This document shows positions 53,005-61,730 of a stretch of 64,000 nt of DNA, piece after piece. A program made the position numbers and the translations under genes. Source of the stretch: Bradyrhizobium sp. AZCC 1693 (GTDB taxonomy: Bacteria; Pseudomonadota; Alphaproteobacteria; Rhizobiales; Xanthobacteraceae); the NCBI RefSeq assembly GCF_036924745.1, contig NZ_JAZHSD010000001.1, positions 5,952,001-6,016,000 of the forward strand, given 5' to 3'. The notes beneath the pieces are model-generated. The model did no database searches and had not been told where the DNA came from. It saw nothing but the letters and a program-made list of their open reading frames with translations. Position 1 is the stretch's first letter. Each line of letters starts with the position of its first letter.

Positions 53005-53979
53005 TTAGGCGCGCGCTCGGTTTAGAAAGTCGCTGCGAGCCTCAGTGAATTCGGCCTTCAGCCGCTCCACCAGTTCGGCGACCGGCGGTGCGTCGGCGAT
53101 CTGGCCGATGCCCTGGCCGGAGCCCCAGATGTCGCGCCAGGCCTTGGCCTTGGTGTTGCCGCCGGAGCCGAAATTCATCTTTGTCTTGTCGCTTTGCGGC
53201 AGATTGGCGGGATCGAGCCCCGCGGCCACGATCGAGGGGCCGAGATAGTTGCCGTGCACGCCGGTGAACAGGTTCGAATAGACGATATCGTGCGCGGCAT
53301 GCTCGACCAGCGCGGCCTTGTAGGCCGGATCGGCATTGGCTTCCGCCGTCGCGATGAAGCGCGTGCCCATGTAGGCCGCATCCGCCCCGAGCGCGAGCGC
53401 CGACGCGATACCCCAGCCGTCGGAGATCGCGCCGGACAGCAGCACGGTGCCCTTGAACCACTGCTTGACCTCGCGCAGCAGCGCGAACGGCGACAGCGTG
53501 CCGGCATGGCCGCCGGCGCCGGCGCAGACCAGAATGAGGCCATCGACGCCATGTTCTGCCGCTTTCCGTGCATGCTTGACGTTGATCACGTCATGGAACA
53601 CCACGCCGCCATAGGAATGCGCGGCCTCGACGATTTCGATCGGCGGGCGCAGCGAGGTGATGATGATCGGGACCTTGTGTTTCACGCAGGTCTCCATGTC
53701 CTTCATCAGCCGGTCGTTGGAGGCGTGGCAGATCTGGTTGACTGCATAGGGCGCGACCTTCTTCTCCGGATGCAGCGCCTTGTATTCGCCGAGTTCGTTG
53801 TCGATCCGCGTCAGCCACTCGCCGAGTTTTTCGACGGGACGGGCGTTCAGCGCCGGAAAGGAACCGACGATGCCGGCCTTGCACTGGGCGATAACGAGCT
53901 CCGGTCCGGACACGATAAACAGCGGCGAACCGACCACGGGCAGCTCGAGCGAATTGGCAAGCGAAGCAGGCAACGGCAT
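53005..53979 (-). CDS. Nitronate monooxygenase (2-nitropropane dioxygenase-like)
   Basis: A 324-residue FMN-dependent TIM barrel. 'PLFIVSGPELVIAQCKAGIVGSFPALNARP' (start), 'PIIITSLRPPIEIVEAAHSYGGVVFHDVINVKHARKAAEHGVDGLILVCAGAGGHAGTLSPF' (FMN and catalytic region) and 'LLSGAISDGWGIASALALGADAAYMGTRFIATAEANA' are canonical. It oxidises nitronates or related carbanions; many such proteins instead act as enone-type oxidases. The ATG at 53977-53979 follows AAAGGGAG. It is divergent from a LysR gene over a perfect palindrome. Confidence 0.9.
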   Translation of the reverse strand: MPLPASLANSLELPVVGSPLFIVSGPELVIAQCKAGIVGSFPALNARPVEKLGEWLTRIDNELGEYKALHPEKKVAPYAVNQICHASNDRLMKDMETCVKHKVPIIITSLRPPIEIVEAAHSYGGVVFHDVINVKHARKAAEHGVDGLILVCAGAGGHAGTLSPFALLREVKQWFKGTVLLSGAISDGWGIASALALGADAAYMGTRFIATAEANADPAYKAALVEHAAHDIVYSNLFTGVHGNYLGPSIVAAGLDPANLPQSDKTKMNFGSGGNTKAKAWRDIWGSGQGIGQIADAPPVAELVERLKAEFTEARSDFLNRARA

Positions 53980-54118
53980 TCGGTCTCTCCCTTTGCAACG
54001 CAAGGCCGGCGGTGCCGGGATGCGTCTGTTGATGTTGATTTGAAAGCGTCGGGCCGGGCGGAGGCGCTGGCCGCGCGCTACTTGTTGGGGCCCATTGTAG
54101 GGCTGGACGGGATGCGCC

Positions 54119-54140
54119 GTCCGTTCAATATTGAACGGAC
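54119..54140. promoter_or_regulatory. Perfect 22-bp palindrome between nitronate monooxygenase and LysR genes
   Basis: The core CCGTTCAATATTGAACGG (54121-54138) with flanking GT/AC makes a perfect 22-bp palindrome with no mismatch. It is centred 46 bases before the LysR ATG and about 150 bases before the divergent nitronate monooxygenase start. It contains TTCAATATTGAA, compatible with the T-N11-A LysR consensus. It is a strong candidate operator for the adjacent LysR protein, controlling both directions. Confidence 0.8.
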
Positions 54141-54175
54141 AATCAATCAGGAATGAACAGAGCGGGGAGGCGCCG

Positions 54176-55063
54176 ATGGACTGGGACCTGTGCAAGACCT
54201 TCGTCGCGGTGGCCGAGACCCGCAGCTTCGCGGCGGCCGCGCGCCGGTTGCGCTCCAGCCATCCGACGGTCGGACGCAAGATCGCCGAACTGGAAGGCCA
54301 GCTCGGCATTCCCCTGTTCGCCCGGTCCAACGAAGGTCTTTCACTGACCTCGCACGGACAGAAATTTCGCGAGCATGTCGATGCGATGGCGGCGGCGGCG
54401 TTGCGTGCGGAAGCCGCGGTGTCGGCGACCGGCGCGCAGGCGCGCGGCGTGGCCAAGCTGTCGATTGGTTCGACGCTCGCCTCACACTGGCTGATGCCAC
54501 GGCTCGGTCCGTTCCTGCGCGCGCATGACCATATCCAGCTTGAGATCATCACCCATCCGTATCCGGCCAGCGTGCGGCGCCGCGAGGCCGATGTCGTGCT
54601 GAGGCCAGTGGACAGCGGCGAAGAGAATTTGATCGGGCGCAAGATCGGCCGCCTCGGCACCGGCTTCTACGCCTCGCGCGACTATGCCGCGCGGCGGCGC
54701 CTTCCCGAACGGCGGGACGAATGGAAAGGCCACAGCGTCATCGGCTTCGCCGACCGGTTGTCGAACGAACGTCTGGCGCGCTGGAGCGACGCGATCACGC
54801 GGCAGGGATCGATGGTGATGCGATGCTCGTCGCAGGGCGACATGCTCGCCGCGGCGCGCGCGGGCCTCGGTATTTCAACGCTGTCCTGTTTTGTCGCGGC
54901 CGCCTATCCGGATCTCGTCCGAGTCGCGCCACAGAAGCTTGCCAGCGTGGCCGATCTCTGGCTGCTCGCGCACCCCGATCTGGTGGAACTTCCGGCGGTG
55001 CGCGCCGTGATCGATTTCGTCACGGCTTCCGCGCAGGAGGATCGGGTACGGCTGCGGGGATGA
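54176..55063 (+). CDS. LysR-family transcriptional regulator
   Basis: A 295-residue regulator with an N-terminal winged helix: 'TFVAVAETRSFAAAARRLRSSHPTVGRKIAELEGQLGIPLFARSNEGLSLT', followed by an effector domain ('AKLSIGSTLASHWLMPRLGPFLRAHDHIQLEIIT'). The ATG follows GGGGAGG. It is divergent from the nitronate monooxygenase gene with a 22-bp palindrome between. It likely activates or represses that gene and perhaps the cluster up to 47007. Its 3' end overlaps the convergent AlkA gene by 44 bases. Confidence 0.9.
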   Translation: MDWDLCKTFVAVAETRSFAAAARRLRSSHPTVGRKIAELEGQLGIPLFARSNEGLSLTSHGQKFREHVDAMAAAALRAEAAVSATGAQARGVAKLSIGSTLASHWLMPRLGPFLRAHDHIQLEIITHPYPASVRRREADVVLRPVDSGEENLIGRKIGRLGTGFYASRDYAARRRLPERRDEWKGHSVIGFADRLSNERLARWSDAITRQGSMVMRCSSQGDMLAAARAGLGISTLSCFVAAAYPDLVRVAPQKLASVADLWLLAHPDLVELPAVRAVIDFVTASAQEDRVRLRG

Positions 55064-55712
55064 GTTTATCTGCGAGCACGCCTTCGCGCTTCTTCAGCAC
55101 GCGATAATAGCTCCACCACAGATGCGCCGCGGCGCCGCGCAGCGGACGCCATGGTTCCGCCAGCGGCGCCATCTGCTTGGCGGTCGGGCGCGCCTGCAGG
55201 CCGAGGCCGATCTTGATCGCTTCCTGTATGGCGATATCGCCCGCCGGCCAGGCGTCGCCATGGCCGAGACAGAACAGCAGATAGACGTCGGCGGTCCACG
55301 GGCCGATGCCGTGCAGCGCCGTCAGCGTATGATGCGCCGCATCGGCGTCCTCTTCCGCCAGCACCTCGAGGTTCAGCCGCTCGGCGGCAAGTTCACGCGC
55401 GATATTCTTCAGCGTCTTGATCTTGGCGGCCGAAAGCCCGAGCCGGCCGAGACGGTCGGCGCGGGCCTTGCGGATGGAATCATGGTCGAACGGGTCGAAC
55501 GCGGCCACCAGCCGCGCCCAGATCGCGCCGGCGCTTGCGGTGGACAATTGCTGCCCGCAGACGATCGCAGCCAGCCCGGCAAATCCCGGCTCGCGCTGCC
55601 GCAGCGCCGGCATGCCGGTCAATTCAAGGATCGGCTTGAGCCGCGCGTCCTGCTTGACGAGTGCGAGGACGGCGTCCTCGAGGTCGGACTGGCTGTTGAG
55701 GTGGATGGTCAT
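55020..55712 (-). CDS. DNA-3-methyladenine glycosylase (AlkA-type HhH-GPD)
   Basis: A 230-residue base-excision glycosylase. The helix-hairpin-helix reads 'LTALHGIGPWTADVYLLFCLGHGDAWPAGDIAIQEA', with the catalytic Asp in 'PAGD'. 'IVCGQQLSTASAGAIWARL' is the preceding family block. It removes alkylated purines such as 3-methyladenine. Size and motifs fit the short AlkA group. The gene overlaps the LysR 3' end by 44 bases, both ends apparently coding in opposite directions. Confidence 0.92.
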   Translation of the reverse strand: MTIHLNSQSDLEDAVLALVKQDARLKPILELTGMPALRQREPGFAGLAAIVCGQQLSTASAGAIWARLVAAFDPFDHDSIRKARADRLGRLGLSAAKIKTLKNIARELAAERLNLEVLAEEDADAAHHTLTALHGIGPWTADVYLLFCLGHGDAWPAGDIAIQEAIKIGLGLQARPTAKQMAPLAEPWRPLRGAAAHLWWSYYRVLKKREGVLADKLIPAAVPDPPARKP

Positions 55713-55749
55713 TGCCCCTTAAAACCATCATGTCCCGTGAAAGAGATCA

Positions 55750-56652
55750 ATGCCGCCACCCGTTTTCCGATTTGCACCAAGCCCGAACGGCTACCTCCAT
55801 CTCGGTCACGCCTATTCGGCGCTGCTGAATTTCGACCTCGCGCGTCGAGCCGGCGGCCGGTTCCTCCTGCGGATCGAGGACATCGACGCGACCAGGTGCC
55901 GGCCCAAATTCGAGGCGGCGATCTACGAGGACCTCGCTTGGCTGGGGATTCGCTGGGAAACGCCGGTGCGGCGGCAATCGGAGCATTTTGCCCGCTATCG
56001 GGAGGTGGTCGAAAGGTTGGCAGGCCTGGGCCTGATCTATCCGAGCTTCGAGAGCCGCGCGGAAATCGCCCGTCTGGTTGCGCAGCGCGAGGCCTGCGCG
56101 CCCTGGCCACGCGATCCCGACGGCGCGCCGCTCTATCCGGGAACAGCAAAATTGCTGTCGCCGGACCAACGCCGGCAGTTGATCGCGCAAGGCGCGCCTT
56201 ACGCGCTGCGGCTCGATATGCAGGCCGCGCTCGCGCGCACGAAGGAACTGGCCTGGCACGAGGATGGCGCAGGTCCCGGCGGCGAGAGCGGCGTCGTGCG
56301 CGCTCAGCCCGAAGCCTGGGGCGACGTCATCCTGGCGCGCAAGGAGACGCCAACCAGCTATCATCTGTCCGTTGTGATCGACGACGCCCTGCAGGGCGTG
56401 ACCGACGTGGTGCGGGGCAGGGACCTGTTCTGGTCGACGAGCGTGCACCTGCTGTTGCAGCAACTGCTCGGCATCCCGCAACCGGTCTATCGGCATCACC
56501 GGCTCATTGAAGATACGTCGGGACACAAGCTCTCGAAATCGACGCAAGCCACGGCGTTGCGCGAATTGCGCCGGCAAGGCGCCACGCCTGCGGACATTCG
56601 CGGCCTCGTCGGCCTGCCCGACGACTTCCGCAATACTACTGGGGGTTGTTGA
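55750..56652 (+). CDS. gluQRS: Glutamyl-queuosine tRNA(Asp) synthetase
   Basis: A 300-residue protein, a glutamyl-tRNA synthetase core without the anticodon domain. 'FAPSPNGYLHLGHAYSALLNFDLAR' holds the HLGH signature and 'HKLSKS' the KMSKS-type motif. It would attach glutamate to the queuosine of tRNA(Asp). The zinc-binding Cys pair that follows 'YP' in many GluQRS (C-x-C) is 'SFES' here, so the metal site looks absent. It is followed by a hybrid kinase gene on the same strand. Confidence 0.9.
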   Translation: MPPPVFRFAPSPNGYLHLGHAYSALLNFDLARRAGGRFLLRIEDIDATRCRPKFEAAIYEDLAWLGIRWETPVRRQSEHFARYREVVERLAGLGLIYPSFESRAEIARLVAQREACAPWPRDPDGAPLYPGTAKLLSPDQRRQLIAQGAPYALRLDMQAALARTKELAWHEDGAGPGGESGVVRAQPEAWGDVILARKETPTSYHLSVVIDDALQGVTDVVRGRDLFWSTSVHLLLQQLLGIPQPVYRHHRLIEDTSGHKLSKSTQATALRELRRQGATPADIRGLVGLPDDFRNTTGGC

Positions 56653-56716
56653 AAACGTCTCCGTGACATCGGCCGCCATCGCGTGTCATGCTGGTTGCGG
56701 CAGAGGAAGGGGGAAC

Positions 56717-57973
56717 ATGGCGGCGAAGCGGCGCTCACGGCGCATCACACGACCAGTCAAGAAGCGGCCAGCGAAAAAGCGCGTATCCAGGGCCGCGGCA
56801 AAAGTGCGCGGTATCCGCAAATCCGCCGTTGCCGTCTCCGGCATGGTCGAGACCGCGCTGGCGGCGTTTGCGCACGAGGTCCGCACGCCGCTTACAGGCA
56901 TTCTGGCGATCAGCAATCTGCTCGCGACCTCCGATCTCGACGAGCGCGAACGGCGCTGGGTCGACACCATCAAGGCGGGGGCGGAACATCTGGCTAGTCT
57001 TGCGACCCTGTTCGTCGATGCGGCGCGCAGCGGCGGTCCCGGGCTCGAGGTGCGGCGGGATTTCTTCGACCTGCGCACGCTCGCCCGCAATGCCGGCGAT
57101 TCGTTGACCGGGCGTGCGGCGGCCAAGGGCCTACAATCGTCGGTCGTCATTTCCGAAAAACTCCCTGCATTTGCGATCGGCGATCCCGTCCGCCTGCGCG
57201 CCGCGGTGGAGAACCTGATCGACAACGCCGTGAAATTCACCGAACAAGGCAGCGTCGCCCTCCAGGTTGCGCCCCTGCGCAGCCCGAAAGGCAAGGTCGC
57301 CGTTGCATTCGAGGTCTCCGACAGCGGGATCGGCCTCACGCTGGGCGAGGTCAAACGGCTGTTCCGGCCGTTTTCGCAGGCCAATGTCTCCATTGCATCG
57401 CGCTTCGGCGGCGCCGGTCTCGGATTGTCGTCGGTCAAGCAACTGGCGCGCGCCATGGGCGGCGACGTCACCGTGACGCAACGCCGTGGCGGCGGCGCCA
57501 CCTTTACCTTCAATGTCGTGATGTCATCGGCAAATGACGCGGTAACGGCGGCGTCCGGCGCCGATGGCGAGGTGTCGATCAGTTCACAGCGATCGTTGCG
57601 CCTGCTCAGTGTCGAGGACAATCCGTTCGGCCGCGTCGTGCTCAACGCGATCCTGACCGAACTCGGTCACCAGGCCGAGTTCATCGGCCAGGGCGAGGCG
57701 GCGCCCGAGCGGCTTGCGCAGGGCGCATTCGATGCGGTGCTGATGGACATGATCCTGCCCGGCATCAACGGCGTCGAGGCGATCAGGCGCATTCGTGCGC
57801 TTCAGTCGCCGCTCGGGCGGATTCCGATTATCGGCATATCCGGCCGCAGCGAGGACGAGGCGGCATCACGCGCCGCCGGCGCCGATATCTTTCTGGTCAA
57901 GCCTGTGTCTCCGCGCGCCCTCGCGACTGCGCTGCATGAAGCGACATCCCCTTCGGCAAATGCGACTTCATGA
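56717..57973 (+). CDS. Soluble hybrid histidine kinase with receiver domain
   Basis: A 418-residue protein. The first 40 residues are highly basic with no sensor or membrane segment. The HisKA phosphoacceptor is H53 in 'FAHEVRTPLTGILAI', the ATPase domain carries 'NLIDNAVKFTEQG' (N box), 'SDSGIGL' and 'FGGAGLGLSSVK' (G boxes), and the receiver domain (about 300-410) has its Asp near 344 in 'VLMDMILPG' and a conserved Lys in 'FLVKPVSP'. The ATG follows AGGAAGGGGG. Input signal and downstream partner are unknown. Its last 77 bases overlap the convergent YihY gene. Confidence 0.9.
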   Translation: MAAKRRSRRITRPVKKRPAKKRVSRAAAKVRGIRKSAVAVSGMVETALAAFAHEVRTPLTGILAISNLLATSDLDERERRWVDTIKAGAEHLASLATLFVDAARSGGPGLEVRRDFFDLRTLARNAGDSLTGRAAAKGLQSSVVISEKLPAFAIGDPVRLRAAVENLIDNAVKFTEQGSVALQVAPLRSPKGKVAVAFEVSDSGIGLTLGEVKRLFRPFSQANVSIASRFGGAGLGLSSVKQLARAMGGDVTVTQRRGGGATFTFNVVMSSANDAVTAASGADGEVSISSQRSLRLLSVEDNPFGRVVLNAILTELGHQAEFIGQGEAAPERLAQGAFDAVLMDMILPGINGVEAIRRIRALQSPLGRIPIIGISGRSEDEAASRAAGADIFLVKPVSPRALATALHEATSPSANATS

Positions 57974-58790
57974 TGGCCGCATTCAGTTCGCCGCCGTAAA
58001 CGAAAATCGCCGCAATGAAATACAGAAACACCAGCGCGATGATGACCGAGGCAAGCCCCGCATACATCGTTACGTAGTTGCTGGCGAAGCGCGCCAGATA
58101 CTGGCCGAAAACGATGCCCGAGATCAGCGACGCCACCATTGTAAAGACGATGCCCGGGAGGATCTGCAGAAAGCTTCGCCGGCCGCAGGGCAGCCAGGCA
58201 TGCAGGACGAACAGCGCCACAATCATCGCCGTGATCGTGATGCCGTAGCGGGCGAAAAACAGAAAGTTTTCGTTGTTCTCGACGAAGAACGGAATGTGGC
58301 GGCGCGCCGTTTCCAGGATCAGCGGGCCGAGCACGATCAGGAACGCCATGGCGAGCGACGTAAAGGCGGCGACCAGGGTATAGCCGATCGATTCCAGCCG
58401 CAGCCAGTACCACGCCCGCGGTTCGACCACCGAATAGGCGCGGTTCAGCGCGACCCGCAGCGCCTCGACGCCGTTGGAGGCGAAATAGACCGCCAGCACC
58501 GCGCCGACGGTCAGGATGTCGCCCCGCGTCGTGGTCAGCACATCGTGGATTTCGCCTGACAGCGCGTCCGCGACCTGTTGCGGCCAGGTCTGCATCAACA
58601 GCCCCACCGCGCCGTCGGCGAGCTCCTTGGAGCCGAAAAAGCCGGCCAGCGACGTCAGCACGATCAGGAACGGGAACAGCGCCATCAGCGTCGACAGCGC
58701 GATGTGGCTCGCGATCGCCCAGCCGTCATCGGCGAGGAACGTATAGAACGCCTCCATCACGACGAGGTAGACGTAGCGAATGAGCCTCAC
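57897..58790 (-). CDS. YihY/virulence factor BrkB family membrane protein
   Basis: A 297-residue protein with six hydrophobic segments. 'DDGWAIASHIALSTLMALFPFLIVLTSLAGFFG' (N-terminal), 'FASNGVEALRVALNRAYSVVE' and the C-terminal 'FGQYLARFASNYVTMYAGLASVIIALVFLYFIAAIFVYGGELNA' are family signatures. YihY proteins are inner-membrane proteins without a proven function, once misnamed ribonuclease BN. The 3' end overlaps the kinase gene end by 77 bases in convergent orientation. Confidence 0.9.
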   Translation of the reverse strand: MRLIRYVYLVVMEAFYTFLADDGWAIASHIALSTLMALFPFLIVLTSLAGFFGSKELADGAVGLLMQTWPQQVADALSGEIHDVLTTTRGDILTVGAVLAVYFASNGVEALRVALNRAYSVVEPRAWYWLRLESIGYTLVAAFTSLAMAFLIVLGPLILETARRHIPFFVENNENFLFFARYGITITAMIVALFVLHAWLPCGRRSFLQILPGIVFTMVASLISGIVFGQYLARFASNYVTMYAGLASVIIALVFLYFIAAIFVYGGELNAAIMKSHLPKGMSLHAAQSRGRAETQA

Positions 58791-58946
58791 ATCTCACCTC
58801 GGCCAGGGTACGGAGGTCCGGTCCTAAACTTGGGCCAGCTTCTGATAATATTGGATTAAAGGCCAGATCGTCGAGCGGTTGCGCGAGATTGTGTGAGGGA
58901 TTGTGAACGTGTGGAAGTCGGCGCTTGCCGGTGTTATGTAGCGCCT

Positions 58947-59141
58947 ATGGCATCCTTTCTGAGTTCGATCGTCCTTCCGATCGCGGTTGCGGCCGTGGCT
59001 ATCGTGCTGCTGCTCGGCCTCGTCAACATGATGCGGGGCGGCTCGCCGAACCGCTCGCAGAACCTGATGCGGCTTCGGGTGCTGCTGCAATTCATCGCCA
59101 TCATCATCGTGATGGTCACGGTCTGGGCGATGGGAAAATAA
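58947..59141 (+). CDS. Twin-transmembrane-helix small protein (HIG1-type)
   Basis: A 64-residue protein with two membrane helices: 'SIVLPIAVAAVAIVLLLGLVNMMRGG' and 'LRVLLQFIAIIIVMVTVWAMG', joined by the short basic loop 'SPNRSQNLMRLR'. This resembles the HIG1/RCF1-type small membrane proteins found near cytochrome oxidase genes in alphaproteobacteria. The ATG at 58947 is the best start; 18 upstream codons are open. It precedes the cobalamin adenosyltransferase gene by 22 bases and is likely cotranscribed. Confidence 0.87.
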   Translation: MASFLSSIVLPIAVAAVAIVLLLGLVNMMRGGSPNRSQNLMRLRVLLQFIAIIIVMVTVWAMGK

Positions 59142-59163
59142 GGGCAGGAAAAGGGAAGCGCCA

Positions 59164-59736
59164 ATGGTCGTACTCAACCGCATCTACACCAGGACCGGCG
59201 ATGACGGCACCACGGCGCTCGGCAACGGCGAACGCCGCCCCAAATACGATCTGCGCATCGCGGCCTATGGCACGGTGGATGAAACCAACGCCGCGATCGG
59301 CGTGGTGCGGCTGCACCTCGGCGAGGCGCGCGAACTCGACGCGATGCTGGGCCGGATCCAGAACGATTTGTTCGATCTTGGCGCCGACCTCGCGGTGCCC
59401 CAGCGCGACGGCAAGGCCGAGCGCCTGCGGATGCTGTCGAGCCAGGTCGAACGGCTCGAACGCGACATCGACAGCCTGAACGAGCATCTTGCGCCGCTGA
59501 CCTCATTCGTCCTGCCGGGCGGCACCCCGGCTGCCGCATACCTGCATCTCGCCCGCACCATATGCCGCAGGGCGGAACGGATCATGGTGGAACTCGCCGC
59601 CAACCCCAAGGAGCCGGTCAGCGAGGCCGCCATTCAATATATGAACCGGCTGTCGGATTTTCTGTTCGTCGCCAGCCGCGCCATGAACGATAATGGGGCC
59701 GGAGACGTGTTGTGGGTGCCGGGTCAGAACCGTTAA
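59164..59736 (+). CDS. ATP:cob(I)alamin adenosyltransferase, PduO type
   Basis: A 190-residue five-helix protein that adds the adenosyl group to cobalamin. The N-terminal 'IYTRTGDDGTTALGNGERRPK' is the ATP-binding P-loop-like signature, followed by 'IAAYGTVDETNAAIG' and near the C-terminus 'RAERIMVELA' and 'YMNRLSDFLFVASRAMND' (the Rxx(A/S)D-type block). It supports adenosylcobalamin-dependent mutases. The gene follows the twin-helix gene on the same strand. No cobalamin riboswitch is seen upstream. Confidence 0.92.
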   Translation: MVVLNRIYTRTGDDGTTALGNGERRPKYDLRIAAYGTVDETNAAIGVVRLHLGEARELDAMLGRIQNDLFDLGADLAVPQRDGKAERLRMLSSQVERLERDIDSLNEHLAPLTSFVLPGGTPAAAYLHLARTICRRAERIMVELAANPKEPVSEAAIQYMNRLSDFLFVASRAMNDNGAGDVLWVPGQNR

Positions 59737-59871
59737 GGTAGGCCTTATCCGGGGCTGATTTTTGGCTTTCGCGCGTTGACCGCCGATAGCGGGACCTTTA
59801 GGTTCCGCGCCCAAGCCATAACGAGCTAATACCAAGCCAATTAAACCCAGAATTCAAGCGAAAGAGGATCG

Positions 59872-60621
59872 ATGAAGGTTCTTGTGCCGGTAAAGCGGGT
59901 GGTCGATTACAACGTCAAGGTCCGCGTCAAGAGCGACGGAACCGGCGTGGAACTGGCCAACGTGAAGATGTCGATGAATCCGTTCGACGAAATCGCCGTC
60001 GAGGAAGCGCTGCGCCTGAAGGAAGCCGGCAAGGCGACCGAAGTGGTGGTGGTGTCGATCGGCCCGGCGCAGGCCTCGGAGACGATCCGGACCGGTCTGG
60101 CCATGGGCGCCGACCGCGGCATCCTCGTCAAGGCCGAAGGCAATGTGGAGCCCTTGGCGGTCGCCAAGATTCTGAAAGCCGTGGCGGAAGCGGAAAAGCC
60201 CGGCCTGATCATTCTCGGCAAGCAGGCGATCGACGACGATTCGAACCAGACCGGCCAGATGCTGGCTGCCCTGCTCGGATGGTCGCAGGCGACCTTCGCC
60301 TCCAAGCTCGAAGTCGAAGACGCCGACTTCAAGGTTACCCGCGAGGTCGACGGCGGCCTGCAGACCGTGAAACTGAAGGGACCGGCGATCGTCACCACCG
60401 ATTTGCGGCTGAACGAGCCGCGCTATGCCTCGCTGCCCAACATCATGAAGGCGAAGAAGAAGCCGATCGACGACAAGAGCGCGTCCGACTACGGCGTCGA
60501 TCTCACACCGCATCTCGAAGTGCTGAAGACCGCGGAACCGCCGGGCCGCAAGGGCGGCGTCAAGGTCAAGGACGTCGCTGAGCTGGTAACGAAACTCAAG
60601 ACCGAAGCCGGGGTTCTCTGA
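59872..60621 (+). CDS. etfB: Electron transfer flavoprotein beta subunit
   Basis: A 249-residue subunit. '[27 protein letters not shown]' and '[19 protein letters not shown]' form the start, and '[27 protein letters not shown]' the AMP/electron-path region. It carries electrons from acyl-CoA dehydrogenases to ETF-ubiquinone oxidoreductase, together with EtfA. The ATG follows AAGAGGA. The stop overlaps the etfA start by one base (TGATG). It supports fatty-acid and amino-acid oxidation. Confidence 0.95.
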   Translation: MKVLVPVKRVVDYNVKVRVKSDGTGVELANVKMSMNPFDEIAVEEALRLKEAGKATEVVVVSIGPAQASETIRTGLAMGADRGILVKAEGNVEPLAVAKILKAVAEAEKPGLIILGKQAIDDDSNQTGQMLAALLGWSQATFASKLEVEDADFKVTREVDGGLQTVKLKGPAIVTTDLRLNEPRYASLPNIMKAKKKPIDDKSASDYGVDLTPHLEVLKTAEPPGRKGGVKVKDVAELVTKLKTEAGVL

Positions 60622-61565
60622 TGACGACGCTATTGATTGCCGAACACGACAACGCGTCGATCAAGGACGCGACCAACAAGACGTTGACGGCAGCGGCTGC
60701 GCTCGGCGCCGATGTCCACGTGCTGGTCGCCGGCGAGAACGCCAAGGCGGCGGCCGATGCCGCAGCCAAGCTTGCCGGCGTCACGAAGGTGCTGCTCGCC
60801 GACAACGCCGCCTATGCCCACGATCTCGCCGAGCCGCTGGCCGCGCTGATCGTGTCGCTGGCGCCTTCCTACGACGCCTTCGTCGCGCCCGCGACCTCGC
60901 GCTTCAAGAACGTGATGCCGCGCGTCGCAGCCCTGCTCGACGTGATGCAGGTGTCCGAGATCATCAAGGTGGTTTCATCAGACACGTTCGAGCGGCCGAT
61001 CTATGCCGGCAACGCGATCCAGACGGTGAAGTCCAAGGACGCCAAAAAGGTCATCACGGTGCGGACCTCGACCTTTGCCGCGGCGGGTGACGGCGGCAGT
61101 GCGCCGGTGGAGAACGCCACGGCTGCGGCCGATCCGGGCCTATCCAGCTTCGTCGGTGAGGAAGTGGCAAAAAGCGACCGTCCGGAACTGACGTCGGCCA
61201 AGATCATCGTCTCGGGCGGCCGCGCCATGCAGAGCCGCGAGAACTTTGCCAAATATATCGAGCCGCTCGCCGACAAGCTGGGTGCGGGCGTCGGCGCCTC
61301 TCGCGCCGCGGTCGATGCCGGCTATGCGCCCAACGACTGGCAGGTCGGCCAGACCGGCAAGGTAGTGGCCCCGGAACTATATGTCGCCATCGGTATCTCC
61401 GGCGCGATCCAGCATCTCGCCGGCATGAAGGATTCCAAGGTGATCGTTGCGATCAACAAGGATGAAGACGCGCCGATCTTCCAGGTTGCCGATTATGGCC
61501 TGGTGGCGGACCTCTATCAGGCGGTTCCTGAACTGACCGAAGCGCTCGGCAAGCTCGGAAAGTAA
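60621..61565 (+). CDS. etfA: Electron transfer flavoprotein alpha subunit
   Basis: A 314-residue FAD-binding subunit. The N-terminal '[21 protein letters not shown]' and the C-terminal FAD-binding region '[13 protein letters not shown]...[20 protein letters not shown]', '[53 protein letters not shown]' are diagnostic. It pairs with EtfB (one-base overlap). A strong intrinsic terminator follows. Electrons go to the quinone pool. Confidence 0.95.
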   Translation: MTTLLIAEHDNASIKDATNKTLTAAAALGADVHVLVAGENAKAAADAAAKLAGVTKVLLADNAAYAHDLAEPLAALIVSLAPSYDAFVAPATSRFKNVMPRVAALLDVMQVSEIIKVVSSDTFERPIYAGNAIQTVKSKDAKKVITVRTSTFAAAGDGGSAPVENATAAADPGLSSFVGEEVAKSDRPELTSAKIIVSGGRAMQSRENFAKYIEPLADKLGAGVGASRAAVDAGYAPNDWQVGQTGKVVAPELYVAIGISGAIQHLAGMKDSKVIVAINKDEDAPIFQVADYGLVADLYQAVPELTEALGKLGK

Positions 61566-61581
61566 CCACAGCGATAAACGA

Positions 61582-61614
61582 CGGCCGGATGCGCAACATC
61601 CGGCCGGTGTTTTA
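61582..61614 (+). terminator. Intrinsic terminator of etfBA
   Basis: CGGCCGGATG and CATCCGGCCG form a perfect 10-bp stem around a 5-base loop (61582-61606), followed by GTGTTTTATG. It begins 17 bases after the etfA stop, exactly where the operon should end. Confidence 0.85.
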
Positions 61615-61618
61615 TGCT

Positions 61619-61675
61619 AGAGCGTTTTCAAGCGAAGTGGATTTTGGCCTTCGCGTGAAGAAAACGTGCCAAAGA
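61619..61675. repeat. Interspersed repeat, 'AGCGTTTTC..GAAAACG' type (copy 3)
   Basis: AGAGCGTTTTCAAGCGAAGTGG, through TTCGCGTGAAGAAAACGTGCC to AAAGACC, has the same plan as copies at 19519-19576 and 29162-29236. It lies directly after the etfBA terminator and immediately before the 3-hydroxybutyryl-CoA dehydrogenase gene, so it may influence the latter's leader. Confidence 0.8.
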
Positions 61676-61730
61676 CCAGGACCAGGGGATGAACAGGCGC
61701 GATGTGCGCGCCGTTCCGGTGGATGACAAG

